Assembly (NCBI GenBank): GCA_021018995.1
Contig: CM037593.1
Span: forward strand, 41,925,810 to 41,989,809
Source: Chloranthus sessilifolius
Lineage: Eukaryota > Streptophyta > Magnoliopsida > Chloranthales > Chloranthaceae
DNA: 64,000 nucleotides
Reading direction: 5' to 3'
Below are positions 1 through 10,879 of this stretch, one piece after another. Position 1 is the stretch's first letter. Each line of letters begins with the position of its first letter. The notes below the pieces were generated by a model. It was not told the DNA's origin. It saw only the letters and a program-made list of their open reading frames with translations, and did no database searches. Made by a program: the position numbers and the translations under genes.

Positions 1-1410
1 CAAGCTCAAGAGCAGTTACAGTCCCTAAATGGGTCTGCAAGCATGAGCATAGGCAAAGCTCTTAAATTCTGGCATCATTGGCTATTTCTCACCATAGATT
101 GGACAAATCATCATCTCCATAAAACAGCTCATTCAACTTAGGATCACAAGGTCTTATGACTAGGTTGTAATGTGGCTTATGGGTGTAGGCTATAAAGAAT
201 GAAAGGGTGAAAAGGATGCAAAATTGATAAATCAGCAGGTGAAGGAGGTGATTCATGACTTCACCTTCTTTAGTTCAACACATTTCATCTTCTTTGAGAT
301 TTTTCAGACTTGAAGTGGCCAGCTTCTCCTCTTATTTTTATTTTTTCCAATGAAATTTCCTCTTGACTCCTCTTTCTCCCTTTTCATTATTCTTGTTCTG
401 CTTTTCTTTTGGGTAAATTTTTCTTTTCTTTTTATTTTTATTTTTTTCTGAAATGTCATCCTCTTCCCAGCTGCTACAATGCTATCCTCCTTTGTGTTTC
501 TTCTCCATTCACCCAATGTTGACCCTAGCTTATCCATCTTCAACTCCTTCTCCTTTATCTTCTGATTTCTCATAGTGGGGGTAGGTTTGAATCAGGTCCA
601 CATATTTAGGTACAAGTACTCAGGTATATTTTGAAGAATACTTGAAATTGAGGCTCGAAAGGTGTATGCACAAGGATAATTTACTGGGTGTGGTATTTTA
701 AAGCTTAAACTGTCAAAGAGAAGACCTTGATCCTTTCCTAAATGTCATGGATACTGTCAGCTGTTTCAACTTGGAGATGCCTAACTTCTAGTGAGGATAT
801 TGACTCATCCAGTCCTTAGAGCAAAAAGAATTGCCCCAGTCACTCCTCAAAAAGAAAAAAATTTTGTAGGCCCAAATCTCACTAGGTATGGTCTTTCATT
901 GAACTCTTAGGCATGTCCTTACCTTTTTCTCTCTTTAATGGATCACTAAGTACTGACACAAGTGAGTTTTCTTGGTGTTCACCTCATGAAAATGTTAAAA
1001 TTTAAAAGTTTTTAATGTTTAAATGTCTGCAAAATTTTTACATTTCCTCATTTTCAAAGTTTCTTAGGTGATCACAGCTCTATATCTATCTCACTCATTT
1101 GATTCTGCTGCACTTAGGTTAACTACATCATTGGCAAACCTTGCCACACCCCAAACCTATGAGGAGCAGTGTCCTCACTGATTGAAAAATAAAGGGCATG
1201 TGCAACAGGTTATCATACACAAAATAGACACAAAATAAAGCAAGTAGCAGAATCAAACAAAACACACATGAACAATTAAAACACACAAACAAACAAACAA
1301 AAAGACATAAAGTAAAATTTCATTTATAACACAGAAATTTATACAATGCAAAGGAAAATAACTACAAAAAAATTGTACAAAAACATCCTAACTAATGGCA
1401 TGTGCAAATC
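1..1410. other. gene-free flank
   Basis: No supportable gene is seen on either strand. The stretch is AT-rich with pyrimidine-rich runs around 330-440 and A-rich runs around 1230-1380. It lies downstream (on the minus strand) of the degenerate proline-rich ORF and may be the rest of the same repetitive unit, but nothing in it identifies an element. Confidence 0.5.
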
Positions 1411-3165
1411 TAATCATCAGAGTTTTCTGCTACTTCATCCATGTCTTGGATTCCTTTTCCTTTTGCTTTCTTCAGAGCAGCAGCCTTAGAGTGGGGTCTT
1501 TTTTAAATAGTTTTTCTTAGGTTGGGGGTGTTTTTATTTTTGGGAATGGGCTCTGGCTTTGAAGCAGGCTCCTGGATTGTGATTCCAGGCCTAATTTTTC
1601 TAGGCTCCTTGGGTTTAGGGGATGTTTCCTCTTAAGGTGCTTCTATATTGAATTGTTTGGCAACATCTGCTGCTAACTCCCTATCACTAATTTCAGTTAA
1701 TGTCCTCTGCAATGCCTTAATAGTTACAGCATAGTCATAAGCTCTGTCATTTTCTAATCTCAAGTCTGTCTGTAATTTCTTGATGACATCCTCCATCCCC
1801 TCAACCCTATTCTTTTCTTGATTATATTGGATCATTATCTCCCTCCAACCCTGCTTGATTCTCTTCTTCTCTAACTTGTGGGCTAGCAGCACTGATTTGA
1901 ATTTATCAAGGAGGGGCTACCTCACTGATGTTCTGAGGTCAGCCATTCGCCTAACCACATCCCTCTTAATGTAAGCATTATTCTTCATGGCTTGAAGGAG
2001 GGTACAGTATGGAGGCCTAGGGTTGAAAGAGGCTGGTAAGATGGGTTGCTCAGCACTGAAGGGAGGTCCAGCCAGCAAGGGAGAGGGGATGGATGATGGC
2101 ATGGGTGGAGTGGAGGTAGAGGGTATGGGCTGGGGGACCTCAAGGGCAGGTTCAGGGTCTGTTTGAGTGGAGGCATTGGTAAATGTAGTAGGAGGGATTT
2201 CTTGGATAGGTGCAATGGGTGCAGCAACAGGGGAGGTTACAGCTGAGGTTATGGGTTGGGGAGAAGTGGGTGGAGTAGGTAAATAGGTGGGTGTAGGGAT
2301 AGGTGGCTATTATGATGGTTGGGTTAAAAGTGACAAATTTGATTGGATGGTTTGTAAGCTAGTTTGAATTGAGACCTGATTTTGGAGGGTGGAGTTCATA
2401 GATTGAAGGTTGGCCTTAATTAATGATTGAGGCATTGGTAAATGTAGTAGGAGGGATTTCTGGGATAGGTGCAATGGGTGCAGCAACAGGGGAGGTTACA
2501 ACTGAGGTTATGGGTTGGGGAGAAGTGGGTGGAGTAGGTAAATGGGTGGGTGTAGGGATAGGTGGCTGTTGTGATGGTTGGGTTAAAAGTGACAAGTTCG
2601 ATTGGATGGTTTGTAAACTAGTTTGAATTGAGGCCTGATTTTGAAGGGTGGAGTTCATAGATTGAAGATTGGCCTTAATTAATTATTGGGTTTGGGTATC
2701 GGCCATCACTTGGGCTTGAAGGGAGAGGAGGAGGTTGAAGATTTGGGCTAGGAAATCAGGGGTGATGGGTGGAATTGGTTGATATGGGGAAGTGGGTGCA
2801 TCAGTGAAGTTGGTGGGCTGTGGTGATGGAAGTGTAGGGGCAAATTGATGGGGCTGTGATGAATCTGGAGGAGGGATGAAATGAGGAGAGTGAGGGGAGT
2901 CTGGGAGAGGAGTAAATTCATAATTGATTTCTCCTATAATAGAGGACATCATAGCTGAGCATCCTTTTTCTGAAAAAGGGTTTTGGTCATGGGTAGGGAA
3001 AGAAGGGAAGGATTGGGATATATAGGTGGGCTGGGACTCTATGTGGGCTTTACTTAATTTTCTTTTTTTTTTATAGGTGGTCTTCACAGGTGGGCTAGGG
3101 TGAGCTGGGTAAGTAAGCAAGGGAACATGTATGGGTAAGGTCTCAGTAGGTAAGTGTTGGTGCAC
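1411..3165 (-). pseudogene. degenerate proline-rich/coiled-coil ORF, probably retroelement-linked
   Basis: On the minus strand a frame opens at 3165 with a basic patch (YKKKRKLSK) and continues into a long Pro/Ser/Thr/Gln-rich region down to about 2000. It then enters a charged helical segment (1632-1892, heptad-like, with KLQTDLRLENDRAYDY) and a basic/acidic tail ending near 1411 with KAKGKGIQDMDEVAENSDD. Several stops interrupt it, and a 259-bp tandem duplication repeats part of the proline-rich region. I do not recognise the family. Proline-rich, coiled-coil ORFs of this kind are common next to plant gypsy and MULE-type repeats, so a retroelement accessory or gag-like origin is an inference. 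No catalytic motif is visible. It is unlikely to be a working host gene. Confidence 0.4.
2170..2686. repeat. 259-bp tandem duplication
   Basis: The segment starting GAGGCATTGGTAAATGTAG at 2170 recurs at 2429, giving two adjacent copies (2170-2428 and 2429 to about 2686) with only scattered substitutions. On the minus strand each copy encodes the same Pro/Gln-rich block, including QPPIPTPTHLPTPPTSPQP. The duplication therefore lengthens the ORF by 86 codons plus one base, which shifts the frame and adds to its decay. Confidence 0.85.
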
Positions 3166-3169
3166 GCTT

Positions 3170-5730
3170 TTTCTCGATTCCTCTCGGTTCCCATTGAATA
3201 ACTGGCTTCCAATTCTGTCCTAGTGAACTCTAGCGATGCGACGTTTGGAATAATTAAAGTAAAAATAATAATAATAAGGGTTTTCTAGGAAGATTCCTAG
3301 TTTGTTGCGATCGCCAGCTATAGATATTTATCGACGCTGCAACACGTCAATGATCATGCTTAAGAGCGGGTATGGGTCACTTCTATACTGAATCGTCTGC
3401 CTACGAACATCAGCGGCAGTCTTTTTGTTGGGTTAGATAGTTTAGTTTCCCTCTTATGTTCCTTTGTGGTCGGTTTAGACTCCTCTGATTCTATTGTGAG
3501 TTTATTTATGAATTTATCGGAGTGAGTAGATCTATTCTAATATTATAATTCTATCAGGAGTCTAATTAATTTAACTTCCTAGTCTTATTAGAATTCTAAT
3601 TAATTTAGTGTCGTAATACTACTGAGAGTCCGATTAATTTTGGTCTCCTAGTCCCATTAGAAGTCTAACTATGATCAGGTTTCCTAATCAGACTATGAGT
3701 GCACATGTAATAGTTCTGGTGAAATTCTAATTAGTTTGGACATACCAATTGTATTAAGATTCTAATTAAATCAGGTATAATAACTCTATTGAAATTCTAA
3801 CTAAAGTAATTATAACAGTGCTGTTAGAATTCTAATTGGAATAAAAATGGCTGATTTTATTGAAACTCTAATTTAAGCAAAGGAATTAATGCTAATGAAA
3901 TCTAATTGAAAACAAATAAACAGATTTTTATCAAAATCTAATTAAGATAGATAAACTAATTTGATAAAAAATTCTAATCAAAGCATTGAATTATTCATAA
4001 TAAAAATCTAATTGAAGCAGCAAAATTAATCATATAAAATTGTAATTGAAACAAGGAATTGATCAATTAAATTCTGAGTTAAAGGGATTAATCAGTCATA
4101 CTAAGATTTAAGGCACTTGATTAATTGAGGATACTGAAATAAAATAAACTTAGTAATCAATTAGACTAAAAGGATAAAACTAAAGCAATTAATTAATTCT
4201 AAAATTCCTATAAAAAAAAAGGGTTTGGGCCCTCTATGCTAAGGAGGATTGGCCTCGTTCCTGAGTACCCTCCGTAAGCTCCCTTGGGTAAATCAGATGG
4301 CTGAGATTTAAAGATAAATTGAATTTTGGACTGTGAAATAGTATTTTTAGGCTTTTCAGAGTTGATTTCAGAATAGCAATTATGAATTAAATTGTAAATT
4401 TGAATTATAAAACTTGAATTAATATTCAGGATTTTGAAAGTATTAAAATAAGGAATTAAAACTATAATTTAAAATTTTGAGGACTGAATTCGGGTCCGAA
4501 ATTAGAAAGTCAGGTCGTATGTTTAAGGACTAGTTCTGAATCTAAGGATTAGAACCAAAAATTAATGATAGGGTTGTAGATTAAGATTTTAGAACGGAAT
4601 TAAAGTCTAAGATCGGTATATCAGACCGATAGATCAAGGACTGGTTCTAGAAACAAAGAACTAGAACCAGTTATAGAAAATTTTGATCTAAAAAGGGTGC
4701 TACGGTCTAAGACTGAAAATAAAAATTAATAGAATTCCTAGATCTAGAGATTTAGAAGCTATGGTCGTAGATAAAAAAATTAATTCCTTACCTAGGGTCG
4801 AGGCTGTAGAGGAGAATCATCCGAAGCTCGGAATTCGACTTGGGGGCACCCCAAGTCGAATTGAAGAAAAGCTTTTATAGGTTTTTCTTCAATTATGCAT
4901 CCAATTTCTTATGTTTAACCAAATTACACGCCTGTTTTAGAGTGCTTAATCGCTTTGAGTCGGTCATCAACTCAGTGAGTAACCAGCTGACTTTGCTCAG
5001 CGAGTTCCCTAGTCCTAACAAAATTAGGGCTAATTGCGCGCGTTCTAAGAAGTGAGCAATCTGATTAAGCGGTTCCTCGAAAGCGCTCAATCAAGGAAAC
5101 TTAAGGGTCAAGGGTAGTGAAATTATGTCGGGCGTAGGCCAATTGTGCACTGGTGTTTTAGCGCTCAATCCGATTGCACGTTTGATTTCAGGCGCGTGAT
5201 CGAGTCTTGAATAAGTCTGAGAAGGGAAGTTTGGTCTGAAAGGGGGGCTGATTATGCGCTTGTGGTCTGGTGTGCAATCGAATTATGCACCGGGTTTCAT
5301 GCGCTTAATTCAGGGTTGTCCAGGTCTAGTCTCTAGACTGAAATGCAAGACTATTGTTTCAGTCTACATTCTGACTACATACTATTATTTCAGTAGATAG
5401 TCTCCTTATATCGAGATCTTAGCCACAGAGCTATTGCTTCAGCCTGTGTTCAGCCATGTACTATTATTTCAGTGCATGGTTCCCATATTAGGGTTTAAAG
5501 GTCAAAGGTTGACCGAATGAAAGTATATTTTGAGAAGGCAAAATGGGGGTCTCTAAAGATGCCCCTCTTCAACGCACTCTTGCGAAGTAAAAACGCGTCG
5601 AATAAGTAGACACCCCTCATTCGAGGTATTTTTTTATATCTCTTAGAAAATCACAAATGTGAATTGGTGATGCTGATATGACATGCTTGGCTTTCTTATC
5701 TATCAGCACAAACTAAAATAGAGCAATTGA
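3170..5730. other. gene-free AT-rich repetitive stretch
   Basis: No coding region can be supported. The first part (3170-3440) is moderately GC and sits directly upstream of the minus-strand ORF start. The middle is a degenerate tandem repeat (3540-4100). Around 4480-4780 near-repeated phrases built on ACTAGTTCTGAAT and AGAACCAG recur. From 4840 GCGC-containing motifs begin. It resembles the untranslated part or LTR of a large retroelement, but no primer site or terminal repeat was found. Confidence 0.45.
3540..4100. repeat. degenerate ~35-bp tandem repeat (TTCTAATT core)
   Basis: The phrase GAAATTCTAATTAAAGCA, with variants, recurs about every 30-40 bases, for example near 3592, 3718, 3757, 3790, 3823, 3858, 3895, 3930, 3967, 4000 and 4036. 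The spacers differ in sequence and length, so this is an old, diverged minisatellite rather than a young array. Its function is unknown. Confidence 0.6.
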
Positions 5731-8130
5731 AGGGAAAATGGTAGCTATCGAAGGGCACATTCTGAGTCTGTGGGTGCATGGCGTATCCCGTCGTATGGTG
5801 CGAGCTAACAGAAGAATTTTATGCAATAGAGGTACCGGGGCATCAATCAAATATCCAAAACAAGGTCCAGGGATCGATAATAAAAAAATGAAGTATCATG
5901 TAATATCAAAGGCTTTTATAAGTCATGTCAGACTAGGTGCGTCATTGCTCACACCAATGCACGTCAGGCGTTCCTTTTCCAATAGGCGTTTGTTAGTTCT
6001 TAGATTAAATGTACTCAATGTCCAGTTTTTCAGGAAAATGGCTTGTTTAGGCTGGTAATTGAAGTGGGGATCTTGTGAGGTGTGCTCAATTGAATTATGC
6101 GCAGTGGTGTATGCGCTTGATTCATCTGGAGTTTGCCTTTAAGTTGGGGATTCTAATCCTATGATTTTGCGCAGTGGCATATGCGCTTGATTCATTCAGA
6201 GTTGGGAGGTCAGTAAATTGAGAATTTTAGTTCTAATGTGTCTGAACTAATGATTTTGCACAGTGGCGTATGCGCTCGATCCAATTCTGTGCAGTGGGAT
6301 ATGCGCTTGATTACAAGTTCAAGGGTTGGTCTATAAATTGGGTATTCTGAGTTGGGTATTTTAAATCGAGTATTCTAAGTCAGGTATTCTAGTCCTGATG
6401 TGTCTAAACTAATGATTCTGCACAGTGGCGTATGCGCTTGATCTAATTCCACGCAGTGGGATATGCGCTTGATTGCAAGTTCAGGCGGTGTTAGGAGTTA
6501 AAGGTCGAGTTTTAAGTATATTAGTTTTTTTTTTGTATTTAAAGAAAGGTGAGTTGGGTCTATTCATTTTGTTGCTTTTTTTTTTTATTATTTTTTTTTT
6601 AGTAAGGGGATTTTTTTTTTTTTAAATAAAGGGAGTTTTAAAATTTTGAAATTTTAGGGATTTTAACTTAAGATCAATTCGGTGGTAAAATGGCAGGAAA
6701 CGTGGCTTCTGAGACGTCGCTGAGCAGATCCACCAGTACGAGATTTGTGGCCATTATTGTGGTTGTCAAGACAACACTTGGTATGTTGAATACTTCGTCT
6801 AACCTTCTTGATAAATATTGATGATTGTCTCTTATGGGAGGACTACAGTGATTTCTGCGTCAAGAGAGACGAGTTTGAAAATGTTTGATTTAATCATAGC
6901 TAACTATATTTATAAGAAATATCGAGCAAAACAAGAAAGAGGGCAGTACTTACCTGGGGGTGATACCTACCAGGGTTGTACGTAGCTTGCAGCAAAATCG
7001 GTGGTGTTGTAGTGTTGCGATGGGACTTTGTGGCTATTACTGTTATGTAGTGCTCCGGATGTGATGTCGCGACGAGGCTTTGGAGATTTCTTCTTTTCAG
7101 GTCTGTTGTGGCAGGACTTGGCGGTTGTGATGTAATGTCTTGGGAGAAATGATGTCGCGATGGTACCTGGGGATTAATTTGAGAGAAAGAGAGAGGGAGT
7201 CCGTTACCTTAGCAATAGGACATGACCGAGCTTTCCCACTTCTCATCATACGGCATGGCATGTGTTGTCTAAGCCTTTTTTTCCAGGTAGCGAGGTTCGT
7301 GATGGGATGTCAATTGAATGTAGTTAGCGGTGGCATGTTGGTAAGATATTATTTGCGCAATGGGACGTTGGTGTCTTTCTTTGGTAGATCTTGGGTTACA
7401 AAAGAAATCATGTTGTGATTGTGTTGTGATCAACTTCGTCTTTGGGCGACTTTTCGCAATGGGTTGTGAGGGTATGGTTAATTTATTCTGATGGGACTAG
7501 GTATTAGGGTGATTGTTGCATGTGTGCATGTTATCGCGGTGGGGTCCTCCTTTACTGGTGGGCTCATGAGGGTATTGCAGTAAGGGGTATATGTCTTGCC
7601 GTGATGGGACTAGGGGATGATTGACGCTATAGGACGGGTGAGTAGGTCTTTCTTTTCTGTCGGGACAGCCTGTGAGGCTACGTGATGGGATAAAAGGGTA
7701 TGACCTGCGATGGGATACAAAGGTATGAGGGTGTAAATTTTGTCTAAAGTCAGGTATTACGCGCATGTTTTCTGGCACTCAAAGTGATTCTACGCATGTG
7801 TTCAGGCATGCGATCTCAGGCTTTATGAGTCATTTACGTGCATGTATGTGTGCGTGCAATTAAATTATGCGCTATAATCATAGCACGTGATCGGAGTGTC
7901 ACCTAGACAACGTACGGTCGGTGTACAGGTGACCTTTCGTATTATGCATCTAAAATGTGTCGTTTGATTGGTTTATGCAGTTCATGGGCTGCCCGTGATT
8001 GGAGCAGCGCACCGTTGGTGCGAGCGATGATTTCATTACTCGCTCGGATCGGAGCGCGTGTTTTGGATTGTACGCCACGTGCGTGGCGCGTGATCTAATT
8101 AAGCGCACGTGTTGGGACACATGATTGAAT
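4840..8130. other. gene-free region with dispersed GCGCTTGATT motifs
   Basis: Open frames here are short and show no recognisable domain. The region is marked by frequent GCGC(T/G)TGAT(T/C) words and, from 7010 to 7700, by repeated GATGGGAC/GATGGGAT words. Runs of T and A at 6520-6630 break it up. It ends at a TATA box. A regulatory or LTR nature is an inference from the TATA box and the repetitive structure only. Confidence 0.4.
6095..6485 (+). repeat. clustered ~32-bp GCAGTGG..ATGCGCTTGATT repeat
   Basis: Six copies of a unit reading roughly GCGCAGTGGCGTATGCGCTT followed by GATTCA occur near 6097, 6165, 6253, 6287, 6417 and 6451. Four of them form two close pairs (6253/6287 and 6417/6451) with the same internal spacing. 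The larger unit that carries a pair (about 164 bp, 6253 to 6417) is itself duplicated, with related flanking text (TCTAATGTGTCTGAACTAAT and TGTCTAAACTAATGAT). Confidence 0.7.
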
Positions 8131-8137
8131 CCATACT

Positions 8138-8146
8138 CTATATAAG
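8138..8146 (+). promoter_or_regulatory. TATA box (CTATATAAG), putative promoter
   Basis: A good plant TATA box is followed about 30 bases later by a CA/TTTCATTCTCTGG-type pyrimidine-rich start region. A second promoter-like segment at 10838 has the same arrangement and shares the phrase ATTCTCTGGTTT downstream. No coding region clearly follows this one. It may be an LTR-type promoter. Confidence 0.45.
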
Positions 8147-8149
8147 CGA

Positions 8150-10830
8150 CAAAGCTTCCATTTATTTTTCATTCTCTGGTTTAGTCTCAAGTTTGACCTT
8201 TTTTGAATATCTCGTGTTCTGAAATTTGTGTTCTAGTGATATCAAGCGATCTAACCGTCCGATTGGGATGTCGTTTCTTCCTAGGTTTGTTATTTTGCGT
8301 GATCTTAGTCCTGAGATGATGCTCATGGACGGTGCTATTCTGGGAATGGGCGGTATTGGGAATGAGTGTGCTTGTCTTCACATTGATCATTTTTAGGGAG
8401 CAATGAAGGCAGCGTTGAAGCGGCGGCGGTGGAGGAGGCGAAGATGGTGGAAGAGGAGTAAAAAGTGGGGGGATGTATTTCTCAACCAATGCTCCCTGAA
8501 GTCTCTGATTGGATGCTCTGGGCGAAATCTGCTCCTCTCTTCGTCTCAATTTCGAACCCAGTCTTCGTTTTGGGTTGTAGGTTAAAGTTTTAGGTTTTCG
8601 TTTTGGGTTGTAAATTCAGGAAGGTATGCCTTCGGTGATAATTGTAAAATTTTAAATTATAAATGAAGGGGCATCTCTTTTGTTCTTATTGTGCTTGTTT
8701 ATTTGTTTAAGCTTATTAGCGAATTAGTTGGATTTATCTTATTTGTTTGGCTTATTTTAAGGTTTAGTTTAGCTTTGAGTTCAATTTGTTTTATGGGGTT
8801 TGTTTTAGCGGGTTCACTTAGTTCTGCTTGGTTTGTTAGGGACATTTTTGCAGACCAGTCAGGGTCTAACTCTAGAGAGTTTTTTTTTTTTTATTACTTA
8901 ATTTAAAGTTTTTATCTGGTTTAAGATTTAATTTTAACTTGAGTTTTAGTCTTTTGTTTGATTCAACATGAGGTTGAAAAAGTGTGAGTTTTCAAAGGTT
9001 CTAGATGGGTGTTAAATGTCTAAATCTTATTGGTTTATAAATTTTGCTTTGGATCTGTGTCTCTTAGGGGGTTAAGTGTTGTGTAATCATTGGTTCATCT
9101 ATGTTTGCCATAGATTGTGGTCTTTGAGAGGGATATGTGTTTGGTTTAGATTAGATTAGATTAGAAAGGCTTAAGAATGTGCCACTTGTCTTTCTATGAT
9201 TTTGGGAGGTCTAGTTTATAAATGTGTGAGCCAAAAGTTGAGTTCTTATTTTTTTTTAAAGTTTGGGATTAAAAGTTTTGAGGCATTTTTTGCTTTTGAC
9301 TTAGAGTACTTTTTTTTTTTTTTTTTAATTAATGTCTTTTGTTACTTTCTCTTTTGTATCCCGGGTGTTGGACCTGAAGAATTATATTTATTGAGCGGAT
9401 TCTTGAGAATGGATGGGATTGGGAATGCAAGGTAGCGGTCGAATTGCTGCCTTGCTAAGGGAAGAGATGGAAGAGAAAAAGGTGGTAGTAAGGAAAGTCA
9501 AGGAAAAGGCAAGGTCAGAATTCTCGTTGCCGATGCCTATTTTTCCTCAGTAGGCTCTGCGGATTCAGTGTTAGTTGCTCCTCCTTTTTAGTGTTTCCAA
9601 GGCGAGCTCCTAAGGGTGGATCCTACAGGTCCTAGGTGGTTTTCCGTGAGCCACTCTTCCTTTTCTATCGGCTCAAGGCAAGGGGAAGAAGTTATTACAG
9701 TTAGAATTTGTTCAGGGCGCCCCCTTTCTCTGGGTTTCTCTGAGGTTTCTAGTTTCCTTAATGAATCTGAATTCATGGATTGCCTGAACGTGCGAATTTT
9801 AAGTTTCTTATTTTAAGTTGTATATTCAGAGGGTATGCCCTCGATGTATTTTTGTAATCATTTTATTTATTTATGCAGAGATTATGATTTTAAATTCTTT
9901 TGTAAATTCTAGTTTAGTTTGTTTTGCAGCTTATTTGATTTATTTGGAGTGTGAGATTTATTTGTTTAATTTATTTACTCTGGATCGGAGCATGTTAGGA
10001 GTATTTCTTTTGTTTTGATTTAATTTAGGCTTAGTCGGAGTGCATAAATGATGAGGACATTTTTGTTTGGTCTTAGTGTATAGACAAAAAGAAAGGGGGC
10101 ATTTTTTCTTTTGGTTGTTTAATTAATATTAATTGGGGTTGTGTGTGATATGGGGGTATTCTTTTTAGTTTTAGATCGGTATTAGTTGAGGCAAAAATTT
10201 GTGTTTAGCTTTGGTCTTAGTTTGGGGCAAGTTTCCTTCTTTTTTTCTTTTTTTTCCTTTAGCTTTGGTTGGGGTGTGCGAACGGTGTCGGGGCATTCTG
10301 CTCATTTAAGGGCATATATTTCTCCGAGTTAGGGGTATTCTTGAATCGGTCTTGACAAGGGGATGGTTTGGACCGGTAATTGGTATTAGGAATCTCCTAG
10401 TTTAGATCTGTGAAAGTATTGTTCTAGACCCATATTTTTTGTTTTTTAGGGAATTGCGCGCATCCCTCTGGGCATTTAAATGAATTGTGCATCGAATTTA
10501 AAGCGCGTGTTCCAAAGCATCAAAAGGTTATTACATGCCATAACGATGTTGTTTAATTGAATTAAACGCAGGGTGAGCGGCGTTGGATTAAGGCAGTGGC
10601 GGTTACTGTGGAGGTGACTATTGGCATTCACGCACCACTGTATGGGTGCTTGATGTGATTACACGCCTGAAAGGCGACGTGCAACCAAGTGGTCGGGTTA
10701 GTTTGAGTGGGCGACGATTAAATCACGCGCTAGATCGGTCGTGTAATCTGAATTATGTGCTACCAAGATGGCGCGTGATTGGTTTGAGCGCCTGCATTTA
10801 AGAGCGCCTGCATTTAAGCGCGCCATTCGA
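8150..10830. other. gene-free stretch between two TATA boxes
   Basis: No convincing gene is visible. The stretch is T-rich on the plus strand, with long poly-T runs at 8880, 9250, 9310 and 10230. Two similar segments with polyadenylation-like context recur: one near 8615-8660 (GGTATGCCTTCGGTGATAA) and one near 9820-9870 (GGTATGCCCTCGATGTAT). Together with the twin TATA boxes this suggests an old duplication. Just before the second TATA box a 16-bp unit, AGCGCCTGCATTTAAG, is directly repeated (about 10798-10829). Confidence 0.4.
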
Positions 10831-10837
10831 CTGTTCC

Positions 10838-10847
10838 CTATAAATGG
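10838..10847 (+). promoter_or_regulatory. TATA box (CCTATAAATGG) upstream of PMD pseudogene
   Basis: The TATA box lies about 40-80 bases before the likely transcript start and about 200 bases before the first recognisable exon of the PMD pseudogene. It is plausibly the relic promoter of that gene. The segment resembles the one at 8138, including the downstream ATTCTCTGGTTT phrase. Confidence 0.5.
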
Positions 10848-10879
10848 TTTAAAGTTTCTCATTTTTGTTGCGCAATCCA

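Noticed and set aside
304-573. Lysine-rich minus-strand ORF
   Set aside because: It comes from a pyrimidine-rich run on the plus strand and has no domain or conserved context.
8187-8585. Arg/Trp-rich plus-strand ORF and its Pro-rich minus-strand shadow
   Set aside because: Both derive from a GGCGGCGGTGGAGGAGG-like low-complexity stretch; no start context or homology is seen.
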